Source: Paeniglutamicibacter antarcticus (GTDB taxonomy: Bacteria; Actinomycetota; Actinomycetes; Actinomycetales; Micrococcaceae). Taken from it: 63,565 nucleotides of DNA. Below are positions 19,631 to 29,000 of the stretch, piece after piece. The stretch is from NCBI RefSeq assembly GCF_900010755.1, contig NZ_CZJT01000077.1, positions 1 to 63,565 on the forward strand, in the 5' to 3' direction. The position numbers and the translations under genes were made by a program. How positions within the stretch are numbered: the first letter of the stretch is position 1; each line of letters opens with the position of its first letter. A model generated the notes under the pieces. That model searched no databases. It was not told where the DNA came from and worked only from the letters and a program-made list of their open reading frames with translations.

Positions 19631-20923
19631 ATGCGTCGTCGTCTCACGCTCATTGCAGCGGCCGCAACCCTGGGATTAACCCTGGCCGGCTGTGGCGGTG
19701 CGGCAGATAAGCCAGCCGAGTCGGCAGCGCCGCCAGCTGAAGCCACCGGCAAGGTAGGCGTATTCACCTGGTGGGCAGATGGTTCGGAAAAGGTCGGCCT
19801 CGATGCCCTGACCGCGGTCTTCACCAAGGACTACCCGAAGCTGACATTCGACAACCTCGCAGTGGCAGGCGGCGCAGGCTCGCAGGCCAAGAGCGTGCTC
19901 GCCGCACAGTTGAAGGCAGGCAACCCGCCGGATTCCTTCCAGGCCCACGCCGGTGCCGAGCTCCAGGACTACATCGATGCGGAGCAGCTCGAGGACCTCA
20001 GCTCGTTCTACACCGACAACAAGCTCACCGAACAGTTCCCCAAGGACCTGGTGGACCGTCTGACAGTTGGCGGCAAGATCTACTCGGTTCCCTCAAACAT
20101 CCACCGTGCAAACGTGGTCTGGGCCAACGTCGAGGTCCTGAAGAAGGCCGGACTCGATCCGACCAAGCCTGCCGAGAACCTCGAGGGCTGGTTCGCGGAC
20201 ATGGACAAGATCAAGGCAACCGGCAAGACCCCGTTGTCCGTGGCAGGTTCATGGACCCAGGTCCAGCTCTTCGAGAACATCCTGCTCTCCAGCCTCGGCG
20301 TCGATGGCTACAACGGGCTCTGGGATGGCAAGACCGACTGGAAGGGCGCGGATGTCACCAAGGCGATCGATGCCTACAAGAAGGCCTTGAGCTACACCAA
20401 CACCGACCGCGACTCACTGAGCGACTGGGCTCCGGCCACGCAGCTGGTCCAGGACGGCGCTGCCGCCTACAACGTCATGGGCGACTGGGCCGAGGCCAAG
20501 TTTGCACAGGACGGCGACAAGGCCGGGGTTGACTACACCTACTTCCCGACCCCGGGTACCGCCGGTGTCTTTGACTTCCTCGCCGACTCCTTCACCCTGC
20601 CGGTTGGCGCTCCGAACCCGGACGGCGCCAAGGCATGGCTGACCACCGTTGGCTCCGCCGAGGGCCAGAGCGCCTTCAACAAGGCCAAGGGCTCGATCCC
20701 GGCAAACATCACGGCCAAGACCGATGACTTCTCCGAGTACCAGAAGAGCGCCATCAAGGACTTCTCCCAGGACAAGATCGTTTCCTCCCTCGCACACGGT
20801 GCAGCCGTTCCGGTTGCCTGGCTCAATGACCTCAGCACCGCGGTCAGCAAGTTCGGTGGCGACGGAAACGTGGCAGGCCTGCAGGATTCGGCTGCAGCAA
20901 TCGCAGCCAAGTTCGCACAGTAA
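19631..20923 (+). CDS. sugar ABC transporter substrate-binding lipoprotein
   Basis: A 430-aa extracellular solute-binding protein, family 1. It has a lipoprotein signal (MRRRLTL..., lipobox LAGC, lipidated Cys near residue 21). The mature start FTWWADGSEKVGLDAL and AGGAGSQAKSVLA recall glucose/mannose-type binding proteins, so a hexose is the best guess. GGAGG five bases before ATG 19631 sets the start. It is first in a three-gene importer operon. Confidence 0.9.
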   Translation: MRRRLTLIAAAATLGLTLAGCGGAADKPAESAAPPAEATGKVGVFTWWADGSEKVGLDALTAVFTKDYPKLTFDNLAVAGGAGSQAKSVLAAQLKAGNPPDSFQAHAGAELQDYIDAEQLEDLSSFYTDNKLTEQFPKDLVDRLTVGGKIYSVPSNIHRANVVWANVEVLKKAGLDPTKPAENLEGWFADMDKIKATGKTPLSVAGSWTQVQLFENILLSSLGVDGYNGLWDGKTDWKGADVTKAIDAYKKALSYTNTDRDSLSDWAPATQLVQDGAAAYNVMGDWAEAKFAQDGDKAGVDYTYFPTPGTAGVFDFLADSFTLPVGAPNPDGAKAWLTTVGSAEGQSAFNKAKGSIPANITAKTDDFSEYQKSAIKDFSQDKIVSSLAHGAAVPVAWLNDLSTAVSKFGGDGNVAGLQDSAAAIAAKFAQ

Positions 20924-21020
20924 TACATTCATAAAGAGTGATGGGGGGCGGGCGTAGCCAAAACGGCATGCACCCGCCCCCACACTCTTGTGGCACCACA
21001 TTCTTCAGGGAGGCACAGGC

Positions 21021-21926
21021 GTGTTTAGGCGAGTAAAGCATTGGGGTCCCGGGCTGTTGCTCTTGGCTCCCACCATCATCCTGGTCGGCGTGTTCGTTTA
21101 CTGGCTCATCTTTGAGAACTTCAGGGTCAGCCTCACAAACCAACACACGGCCAAGCCCAGCAACAAATACGTGGGGTTCGAGAACTACACAAACCTGCTG
21201 GCCGACCCCAACTTCCAGCACTCGCTGTGGAACTTGCTGATACTTACCGTCGTATTCCTGTCCGGCACCTTGATTTTCGGTTTCCTCTGGGCCTGGATCC
21301 TGGACAAGCCGGCCAAGGGCGAAGGTTTCTTCCGCGCCGTCTACCTGTTCCCCATGTCGGTTTCCTTTATCGCCTCGGGTGTCGTCTGGCGCTGGTTGCT
21401 TTCTTCCCTGCAGACCGACCAGCCTGGCGGCGAGCGCACCACCGGCCTTAACCGTTTGCTCGATTCGGTGGGCCTGGGTTTCATGCAAAACGACTGGTGG
21501 TCAAACCCGACCTGGGGCATCGCCGCCATCGCGGTTCCCGCGATCTGGCAGCTCTCGGGCTACGTCATGGCATTGTTCCTTGCAGGTTTCCGCGGCATCC
21601 CCGAGGAACTGCGCGAGGCGGCACGCATTGACGGCTGCAGCGAATGGAAGCTCTACCGCTACGTGATCTTCCCGCAACTGAACCCCGTCATGCTTTCTGC
21701 AGTGATCATCATCGGCCACATGTCGCTGAAGCTCTTCGACTTGATCCGCGCCATCGTCCCGGATGCCAACACCTATGACGTGCAGGTTCCGGCAACCATG
21801 ATGTGGGTCAAATACATCGGCAGCGACTACGCGGACGCCGCGGCCATCGGCATGATCCTGCTGGTCCTGGTCGCCATCGTGGTCATCCCTTACCTGATGT
21901 ACACCTCGAGAGCGGAGAAGCGCTAA
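21021..21926 (+). CDS. sugar ABC transporter permease, MalF-like
   Basis: A 301-aa inner-membrane permease with six predicted membrane segments. The EAA loop that docks the ATPase is seen as ELREAARIDGCSEWKLYRYV. The start is GTG 21021 with AGGGAGG seven bases upstream. Its stop overlaps the next permease start by one base. Confidence 0.92.
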   Translation: MFRRVKHWGPGLLLLAPTIILVGVFVYWLIFENFRVSLTNQHTAKPSNKYVGFENYTNLLADPNFQHSLWNLLILTVVFLSGTLIFGFLWAWILDKPAKGEGFFRAVYLFPMSVSFIASGVVWRWLLSSLQTDQPGGERTTGLNRLLDSVGLGFMQNDWWSNPTWGIAAIAVPAIWQLSGYVMALFLAGFRGIPEELREAARIDGCSEWKLYRYVIFPQLNPVMLSAVIIIGHMSLKLFDLIRAIVPDANTYDVQVPATMMWVKYIGSDYADAAAIGMILLVLVAIVVIPYLMYTSRAEKR

Positions 21927-22807
21927 TGGCAACCTCAATTCTTGAACGCACCAGCTCCGGCGGCACGGCGGCCGGAGCCCCGAATCAAACCAAGCGTCGG
22001 ATCAACAGAACGCTAAAATATGCGCTTCTGTTGCTTTTTGTGATCATGATTTTGATCCCCGCTTACGTGCTGTTTATTACTAGCTTCAAGGGCAGTTCCG
22101 ATGCGGATCCATCGCGCGCCTGGTTGCTTCCAGAGACGTGGGAAACCGCTGGTTGGGCCAAGGCCTGGACCACGTTGGCCCCGGCCCTGGGCCGCACCTT
22201 CCTGCTGGTGATCCCGGCGGCCATCATTTCCGCGACGCTGGGATCCATCAACGGGTATGTGCTCTCTAAGTGGCGTTTCCCGGGTGCGAACATCGTCTTC
22301 ACGCTGATCCTCTTTGGCATGTTCATCCCCTACCAGGCAGTGATGATCCCGCTGACCCAGCTGATGAGCAACATCGGGGTCCCGCAGGGCATCCCGTCAC
22401 TGATGCTGCTGCACATCGTCTACGGCCTGCCGATCTGTACGCTGATCTTCAGGAACTACTACGAGTCGGTCCCCAGCGAGCTCATCGAAGCCGCCCGCAT
22501 GGACGGCGCCGGAATCATGCGCACCTACACCTCGGTGATCTTCCCGGTCTCCGCACCCGGCTTCGTGGTTGTGTTGATCTGGCAGTTCACCTCCGCCTGG
22601 AACGACTACCTGTTCGCCGCGTTCTTCTCTTCGGGACGCAACGGGCCGGTGACCATCGCGCTGAGCTTCCTGGCCGGTGGCCAGCTCACCGACTACGCGG
22701 CCTCCATGGCCGGCGCGTTGATCGCCTCGGTGCCAACGCTGATCGTCTACATCCTGCTGGGCAAGTACTTTGTCGGAGGCTTGATGAGCGGCTCGGTCAA
22801 GGGCTAA
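21926..22807 (+). CDS. sugar ABC transporter permease, MalG-like
   Basis: A 293-aa permease with six predicted membrane segments and the EAA loop ELIEAARMDGAGIMRTYTSV. The ATG overlaps the stop of the first permease. No ATPase gene follows, so the importer probably uses a shared MsiK/UgpC-type ATPase encoded elsewhere, as is common in Actinobacteria. Confidence 0.92.
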   Translation: MATSILERTSSGGTAAGAPNQTKRRINRTLKYALLLLFVIMILIPAYVLFITSFKGSSDADPSRAWLLPETWETAGWAKAWTTLAPALGRTFLLVIPAAIISATLGSINGYVLSKWRFPGANIVFTLILFGMFIPYQAVMIPLTQLMSNIGVPQGIPSLMLLHIVYGLPICTLIFRNYYESVPSELIEAARMDGAGIMRTYTSVIFPVSAPGFVVVLIWQFTSAWNDYLFAAFFSSGRNGPVTIALSFLAGGQLTDYAASMAGALIASVPTLIVYILLGKYFVGGLMSGSVKG

Positions 22808-22824
22808 AACCCACTCAATTGCCC

Positions 22825-22868
22825 ATGGGGGCGTTCGCCAAAACCGGCGAACGCCCCCATGTTGTTTC
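22825..22868 (+). terminator. terminator of the sugar ABC operon
   Basis: ATGGGGGCGTTCGCC pairs with GGCGAACGCCCCCAT and is followed by GTTGTTTC, 17 bases after the last permease stop. Confidence 0.8.
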
Positions 22869-22883
22869 CTCAGCGTTGTTTCC

Positions 22884-23645
22884 TCAGCCCGCGGATCCCG
22901 GAACCCAGAGCACGGCGCCACGGAGGTGGCCGGGCAGCGGGTTGCCCAACCCGTCCAGCGCGCCGGGGGAAAGTTCGATGACCCGGGCACCTGGGGCACG
23001 CAACAATTCATGGGGTTGGGGGCCGGCGACCACCGGGATGCCGGAGCCGCCCGTCAGCCCCTCACCGCCGGCCTTGGCCACAGCTTCCTTCAGCGCCCAC
23101 CAGCGCGCCCGGGTGTCCCGCCGGCGTTCCGGGTCCAGGGCCGCGAGCAACTCGCGTTCCTCCGGCGCGTAGGCGTAGTCCTCCAAGAGGTCCCCGTCCC
23201 CGGGGGCAAAAGCTGCATCGGCCGGCTCCGCCACATCGATGCCCAGCAGCCCGGTGCCCGGTGCCAGACCCAGCAGCAGCCAGCCTGCGGTCCGGGCATA
23301 GGACAGCGCGAAGCTTCCCAGCCCGTGGGGAAGGTGCAGGCTGGGGGTCCCGTGCGCGCTCGAGGCACAGGTCGGACAGCTTTGGATGATGTCCAGATCG
23401 CTGGCGTGCACCGTGCCCTGCCGCTGCAGGGCTCGGTTCAGCAGCCCGGCCGCCAGGACCCGGACCAGGATCCTGCCCGCGGTGAAGTCCTCCCGGGGGC
23501 GGCCTTGCAGGTATCCGCCGGCCCGTGCCTGCTCGGTGGGATTCAGCCCGACCCGGGTGTGGGCCGCGGCGTCCAGCAGCGGTGCGGCGGCCCACCAGGG
23601 GGCCGCCGGGAAGTCCCCGGAGTCCCTGCCGTGTTGATCGGGCAT
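22884..23645 (-). CDS. Sfp-type 4'-phosphopantetheinyl transferase
   Basis: A 253-aa transferase that converts apo carrier proteins to the holo form using coenzyme A. The magnesium-binding GIDV motif and the signature WWALKEAVAKAGG are intact. ATG 23645 has AGGGGAA just upstream. It is the last gene of the Pls1-dapA-acyltransferase run, so its natural clients are probably the carrier domains of Pls1 and Pls2; this is inference from position. Confidence 0.88.
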   Translation of the reverse strand: MPDQHGRDSGDFPAAPWWAAAPLLDAAAHTRVGLNPTEQARAGGYLQGRPREDFTAGRILVRVLAAGLLNRALQRQGTVHASDLDIIQSCPTCASSAHGTPSLHLPHGLGSFALSYARTAGWLLLGLAPGTGLLGIDVAEPADAAFAPGDGDLLEDYAYAPEERELLAALDPERRRDTRARWWALKEAVAKAGGEGLTGGSGIPVVAGPQPHELLRAPGARVIELSPGALDGLGNPLPGHLRGAVLWVPGSAG

Positions 23646-23677
23646 GCGGGGTTCCCCTGTTTTCTTGTTGGTTCGGC

Positions 23678-23830
23678 CTAGTCCACGGGGCGTTGGTCGG
23701 TGTACCCGCGCCAGCGTTCCTTGACGTCCTCGGCCAATTCGTCCCAGGCCGGGGCCTGGGGCATCATCAAGCCCGGGAGCATTTTCAAGCGTTCTTCGTA
23801 CAGTGCCCGGCCTGCTGATTCTCGTTCCAT
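23678..23830 (-). CDS. small hypothetical protein
   Basis: A 50-aa ORF (from ATG 23830) rich in charged residues and Trp, with LYEERLKMLPG and WDELAEDVKERWRGYT. An in-frame TTG at 23884 would add 18 residues. It fits between the acyltransferase and the phosphopantetheinyl transferase on the same strand. It is not an MbtH protein, since the NxEEQYSLWP-type signature is missing. Function unknown. Confidence 0.5.
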   Translation of the reverse strand: MERESAGRALYEERLKMLPGLMMPQAPAWDELAEDVKERWRGYTDQRPVD

Positions 23831-23893
23831 GTTCACGAAGAAGAGTATCCAGTATTTGGCCCCGAAACCGGAATCGGCGGCCAAGCACCCGGG

Positions 23894-25102
23894 CTAGGCT
23901 TGGCGCTCCGGGGCCGCCATCACGCGTTCGCGCGCGCCAGAAGCCACCAGGGCAACAACATGTTCCAGCGGGCCGCGTTTGAGGCCCGTGACGTTTTTCC
24001 ACAACAGGGCGAAGAGCAGGCCGGCGGCCAACTGCACCCACAGCGAGATTGCCGGCGACTCCTCCCAGATCCCCGTGGCCAAGAACAGCAGGTGCCCCGT
24101 ATACAGGGTCAGCGTCATCGAACCCAGCTGGGCCAGCGGTGCCACGGCCCAGGATATTCTCCCGGAGATGTACAGCATCGCAGCAAACACCGCCAGGGCG
24201 ACCCCGAGGGTGTTGAGCAGTTCAAACACCGTGTTCGAATAGGGCGAGAGGGCAACCTGCCACCATCCCGAGCCAACCGGTGTGGACTCGATGGGGCCCC
24301 AGGTCAGGGCCTCCTGCAACGCCGCCTCGTTTCCCCTGCCACGCATCGAGGAAAGCAGTGCGTCCTTGCCGCCCAGCGGTCCCAGCAGCAACGCCGAGAG
24401 AAGCGCGGTCCCGAGGGCCAGGGACAGGCCGGTGAGGAAGATCCTCAGCTGGATGTCCAGTGAGCGCAAATCCATTTTGCCCAACGCCAACCCGGCACAC
24501 ACGAAGGCCATCCACGGGATGGCCGGGTAGGCGCCGGTGAACAGCAACGCGCTCAGGGTTCCGCCGGGATCCGACACCAGGAAGTACAGCGAGGGATCGT
24601 ACTCTCCCAAGTTCGGCAGCGCATCGGCAAGCGCCCAGGAAGACAACGCCCCAACAGTGGCAAAGCCTGCGGCGCAGGCCGCCAACGCCCTGACTCCCAG
24701 GCCCAGCAGCGGGATCGCCAGGGCAAACATGACCCCGTAGTAGGACAGGATGATGAACGCGGGAATCTCCATCTGGCCCAACAGCAGGCCGATCCCGGCG
24801 ATGGTTGCGGCCCGCAGCGCCAGCGAGGCGCGGGCAGCCTTCAACGCGCGCGGGCCATCGTGCGGCCCGGACCGGGATCCAAGGGCCAGTCCGACGCCGG
24901 CCAGCAGGGCAAAGAGCGAAGCGGAGATTCCCGAGGCGATAGACCACACCACAGTGGGTTCTAACGAGTCGTCGACGTTGGGCATCACGTGGATGGCCAT
25001 CATGCCGATCAGTGCCAGGCCGCGTGCCGCATCCAGTCCCGTGATCCGTTTGGCAGTCCGGGCCCGGACCGGATTCTCCTCCCGGAGCTGTGTGCGGCTC
25101 AC
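23894..25102 (-). CDS. HGSNAT/DUF1624-like membrane acyltransferase
   Basis: A 402-aa polytopic protein with about ten hydrophobic segments. The N-terminal ITGLDAARGLALIGMMAIHV is the signature of heparan-alpha-glucosaminide N-acetyltransferase-like proteins, with the His in the first membrane helix. The family moves acetyl groups across the membrane onto amino groups; YeiB/DUF418 proteins are the alternative relatives. The GTG start overlaps the dapA stop (GTGA), so it is coupled to dapA. A role in acetylating the polymer or its precursor is a guess. Confidence 0.7.
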   Translation of the reverse strand: MSRTQLREENPVRARTAKRITGLDAARGLALIGMMAIHVMPNVDDSLEPTVVWSIASGISASLFALLAGVGLALGSRSGPHDGPRALKAARASLALRAATIAGIGLLLGQMEIPAFIILSYYGVMFALAIPLLGLGVRALAACAAGFATVGALSSWALADALPNLGEYDPSLYFLVSDPGGTLSALLFTGAYPAIPWMAFVCAGLALGKMDLRSLDIQLRIFLTGLSLALGTALLSALLLGPLGGKDALLSSMRGRGNEAALQEALTWGPIESTPVGSGWWQVALSPYSNTVFELLNTLGVALAVFAAMLYISGRISWAVAPLAQLGSMTLTLYTGHLLFLATGIWEESPAISLWVQLAAGLLFALLWKNVTGLKRGPLEHVVALVASGARERVMAAPERQA

Positions 25103-26046
25103 AGCCCGGCCGCCTTGATCAAGCGGGGGCGCCCGACCCCTGCCAGGGCCAGATCGGCCAGCAGACATGTTTCCTGCTCGGGCGAAAGCCTCACCATGGG
25201 TGAACGCAGCGACGAGAGCGGGTGCCCGAGCACCGCGAGCGCGGTTTTCACCGATGCCGCAGCCGGTGCCCGGAACATGCCCCGGTAGACCGGCAGCAGC
25301 TCGCGATGCAGGGCCATGGCCTCGGCCGCCCTGCCGCTGCGGTGAAGCTCAAGCAGCAGTCTCAGGCGGTCCCCCACCACGTGGCCGACGACCGAAACGA
25401 ATCCCACGGCGCCGATCGAAAGCAAGGGCAGATTCAGCGCGTCATCACCCGAATAGTAGGCAAGATCGGTTTCGCGCATGACCCACGAGCTTGATTCAAG
25501 GTCACCCTTGGCGTCCTTGACGGCAAGGATCCGCGGATGCTCCGCTGCCTGGGCGAAGGTCTCGGGTTCGATGCGCACCCCGGTGCGCTGGGGAATGTCG
25601 TAGAGCATGACCGGCAGCTCGGTGCTGTCGGCGATTTCCATGAAGTGGTTAAGCAGCCCCGCCTGAGTGGGCCGCGAATAGTACGGGGCGACAACCAGTA
25701 GCCCGTCGGCGCCCGCGGACGCAGCCTCGCGAGCCAGCTTGATGCTGCTGCGGGTGTCCCCGGAGCCGACCCCGGCAATGAGCTTGGCACCATTGGATCC
25801 CAGGGCGCGCTTGGCGGCAGCAACCACCAATGCCTTTTCCTCGTCGTTGGTGGAAATCGATTCACCGTTGGTGCCGTTGACCACCAGCCCGTCGTTCCAC
25901 CCGGTGCGGGTCAGCAGCCCGGCCAGGTTCTCGGTCTCCACCAGGTCCACGGCATTGTCGCCGTCGAAGGGCGTGACCATGGCGGTCAGTACCCGGCCGA
26001 AGATAGCGGCGACGGATTCGGTGCGGTCTTGCTTGGACTGTGACAC
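25099..26046 (-). CDS. dapA: 4-hydroxy-tetrahydrodipicolinate synthase (DapA), cluster copy
   Basis: A 315-aa class I aldolase that condenses pyruvate with aspartate semialdehyde, the entry to DAP and lysine. The Schiff-base Lys is in AVKDAKGD, the catalytic Tyr in YDIPQRTG, and YYSRPTQAG is present. The usual GTTGE reads GTNGE here, a change beside the pyruvate carboxylate. The GTG start has GGAGG six bases upstream. It lies 53 bases after Pls1, so it probably feeds that synthetase. Whether the genome has another dapA is not visible. A different aldolase of this family is a weaker possibility. Confidence 0.85.
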   Translation of the reverse strand: MSQSKQDRTESVAAIFGRVLTAMVTPFDGDNAVDLVETENLAGLLTRTGWNDGLVVNGTNGESISTNDEEKALVVAAAKRALGSNGAKLIAGVGSGDTRSSIKLAREAASAGADGLLVVAPYYSRPTQAGLLNHFMEIADSTELPVMLYDIPQRTGVRIEPETFAQAAEHPRILAVKDAKGDLESSSWVMRETDLAYYSGDDALNLPLLSIGAVGFVSVVGHVVGDRLRLLLELHRSGRAAEAMALHRELLPVYRGMFRAPAAASVKTALAVLGHPLSSLRSPMVRLSPEQETCLLADLALAGVGRPRLIKAAGL

Positions 26047-26099
26047 GGTTTTCCTCCAGAGATAGGTGCCGGGAATGTAGCGGGGTGGTTGAGGGGTGG

Positions 26100-29000
26100 T
26101 CATGGTGTGGCCCCGATGTCGGGGTGGGTGTTCCAGCTGCGCAGGGGATTTCCTGCCCATCTGCCGTTTTCCGGGACGTCTTCGGAGCGCATCACCAGCG
26201 AACTTGGGCCCACCACTGCGTGCGAGCCGATGCTGCTGCCCGGCAGGATTACTGCGTTGGCTCCCACGGTGGCGTGCGCACCGACATGGACAGCCTCCAG
26301 GCGCATGATCCGGTCGTGGAACAGGTGCGTCTGCAGCACCGTGCCGCGGTTGATGCTTGCCCCGTCTTCGATGGTGACGAGGTCGAATTCGGGCAGCCAC
26401 CAGGTTTCGCACCAGACGCGTCGGCCGATCTTCGCGCCCATCAGCCGCATCCAGAAGTTCAGCATGGGAGTTCCCAGGCTCATGCGCACCAGACCGGGGA
26501 CGGCCAGGGATTCGCTGAAGACATCGGCAAGTTCGTTGCGCCAGATAAATGAGGTCCACAGCGGGTGTTCGGAGGCCTCGAACCTGCCCACCAGCGCCCA
26601 CTTGGCCACCAGCGCCACCAGGCATCCGGCCACGGCCGATCCCAGCAGCACCGGTCCGGAGAGCAGCACCGTCAGGGACAGGCCGGCCTGCATGTAGATC
26701 TGCGCCAGCACCCACACGGTGCCCAGTGCGAGCCAGATGGTGATCAGCATGGGCACGGCGCGGAAGATTTCCACCGCGGCGCGGGCCGCCAGCAGGCGGC
26801 GCGGCGGGTCATAGGTCAGGGCGCTGTCGGCGGTGTCGAGCGGACGCGGCAATTCCATGGCGGGCCGGCCGAACCAGTTGGAATTCTCCGGCATGTCGGC
26901 CGGGGCCGAGGAAAGCACTGCGATCAGGGAATTGCGCGGCACCTGCATGTCGGGGCCGATGATGCCCGAGTTCCCGACAAAGGATTTTTCCCCGACGCTG
27001 GAGTGCCCCAGGTGCATCCAACGCCCGCGCACCCGCGGGGAGGATGCCAGGGAGTGGTCGGCCATGAAAGACCTGTCCCCCAGGGATGTCAGGTGCGGGA
27101 TGGTCTCCAGGGTGGAGATCTCCACGTGCCGTCCGACGCGGGCACCGAGCAGGCGCATCCACAGCGGCGTGATCACGCTGGCGTAGATGGGGTAGACCGA
27201 GACCAGGGTCTTGGCCAGCAGCAGGTTGGAGAACCAGGCGGCCCAGGCCGCGGTGCCCGTCGAGGAGTGGAATCCGGCGGGCATGAAGCGTGCCAGGAAC
27301 CGTACGGCGAGCGCAGTGATCAGCAAGAAGGTGAGTACCGAGGACACCAGGATGACAGGTGCCCAGCCGGCGAGCAGCCACAGGACCTCGTTGAGGTCAA
27401 CGATCCCCTGCACCAGCCACAGCATCAGCAAGGTGCCGGGCACGACGGAGATGATCGGCATCAGGGCCATGAACATCAGCGCTGCGGGGTGCAGCCAGCG
27501 CGGTGCGCGCGGCTCCCCGGATTCTTCCTCCGGGTGTGGCCATTCTTCGCCGGCCGGGCCCACCCGTTGCATGGGAGATCCCGACCAGCGTTCGCCGGAG
27601 GGCACGATCGAATCGACCCAGGTTCCGGCCTCGACCTCGGAGCCGGCAAGCAGCAAGGCGCCACCGGTGAGGGTGGAGCGAGTGCCCACCCGGCAATCGG
27701 TCCCGACCGAGACCCGCCCGATGACCAGCTGGTCCCCGTCGAGCCAATGCCCGGCCAGGTCAACTTCGTATTCGATGGAGGATCCAGTGCCGATGGAGGC
27801 CAGCCCGGTCACCGGGGGCATGGCATCGAGGTGGACCTCGGTCCCGACGTGGTTGCCCAGCGCCCGGGCGTACCACAGGCCCATCGGGCTGCCCATGATC
27901 GGTTCGAGCTTGCAGAACGTCACGATGCGTTCGGCCATCCAGAGCCGCAGGTGCGTGCCGCCGCCGCGACGGTACCGTCCCGGGGACGTGCCGTGCAGCA
28001 GCAGCCGACTTGAAGCCACTGCCAGCAGCATCCTGAATGGCAGGCTGAAGAGCACAATCCAGGCAGCCACCACCGGCAGCAGCGGTGGGTTGGGCGCCCA
28101 GGGCGCGTCGGTGAGGTTGAAGAGTACCCAGCAGACCAGGGCCATGCCCGTGACATAGCGCAGACCGGTGATCGAGTACAGGAGACCGATCACCGGTGCC
28201 TGGATGAGTCCGGTCCACCACGGCACGGGCCGGGTCTCGTGGACCTGGACCTCGGTCAGCTCCAGCGAGTCCAGGTACGCGGCCAATCCCCCAAGGTTTG
28301 GCCGTGCGTAGACATCTGCAATGGAGACTTCCGCGTGCCGGGTGCGCAGCACTCCTACCAGCTGGGCGGCTGCCACGCTGGCCCCGCCCAGGGCAAAGAA
28401 GTCGCTGTTCCCATCCAGCGGCACCGGACCCAGCAGATCGGTCCAGGTGTCTGCCAGCCAGCCCTCGGTGCCGGTGAGATCGTGGGCTTCCAAGCCCTCG
28501 CCCACGGCCTGCAAGGGCCAGGGAAGCGCCTTGCGGTCGACCTTGCCGGAGGTCTTCAGGGGCAGTTCTTCGACGATTCCCAGGGCCGGGACGAGCTGGG
28601 CCGGAAGTACCAGGGCAAGTTGTTCACGGCAGGCGGCCAGATCCAGGTCTTCACCCGGTTCGGGTACCAGGTAACCGGCCAGGACCTTGTTGCCGCTGGG
28701 TGTCGATTGGACGGCCGCGGCGGCCATGGCCACGCCGGCCAACGCCGCCAGCGCCTCGTCGATTTCACCCATTTCCACCCGGCGTCCGCCGAGCTTGACC
28801 TGTTCGTCGGCGCGGCCCACAAACAACAGGCCCGCCGGATCGGCCAGGACCATGTCACCGCTTCGATAGGCACGGTCCCAACCGAGGGTCGGCATCGGTG
28901 CGTATTTTTCCGCATCCTTTGCGGCATCCAGGTAGCGGCCCAAGCCGACGCCGCCGATGATGAGCTCGCCTTCGCTGCCCCAGGGCACCGGATGCCCGTC

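Noticed and set aside
23678..23830. MbtH-type NRPS helper
   Set aside because: The size and position invite this, but the conserved MbtH Trp and SLWP-type residues are missing.
26047..26715. Fusion of dapA to an upstream domain
   Set aside because: The frame stays open into Pls1 DNA, but GGAGG before GTG 26046 and the normal DapA length show a separate gene.
26565..28013. 482-aa open frame on the strand opposite Pls1
   Set aside because: It is a by-product of high GC coding. It has no start site, shows a biased Gly/His/Gln composition and lies fully over the Pls1 membrane and beta-helix region. The same reasoning removes the other long antisense frames, such as 2653-4257, 12273-13463, 31826-33220, 36460-37716, 40563-43274 and 45112-46320.
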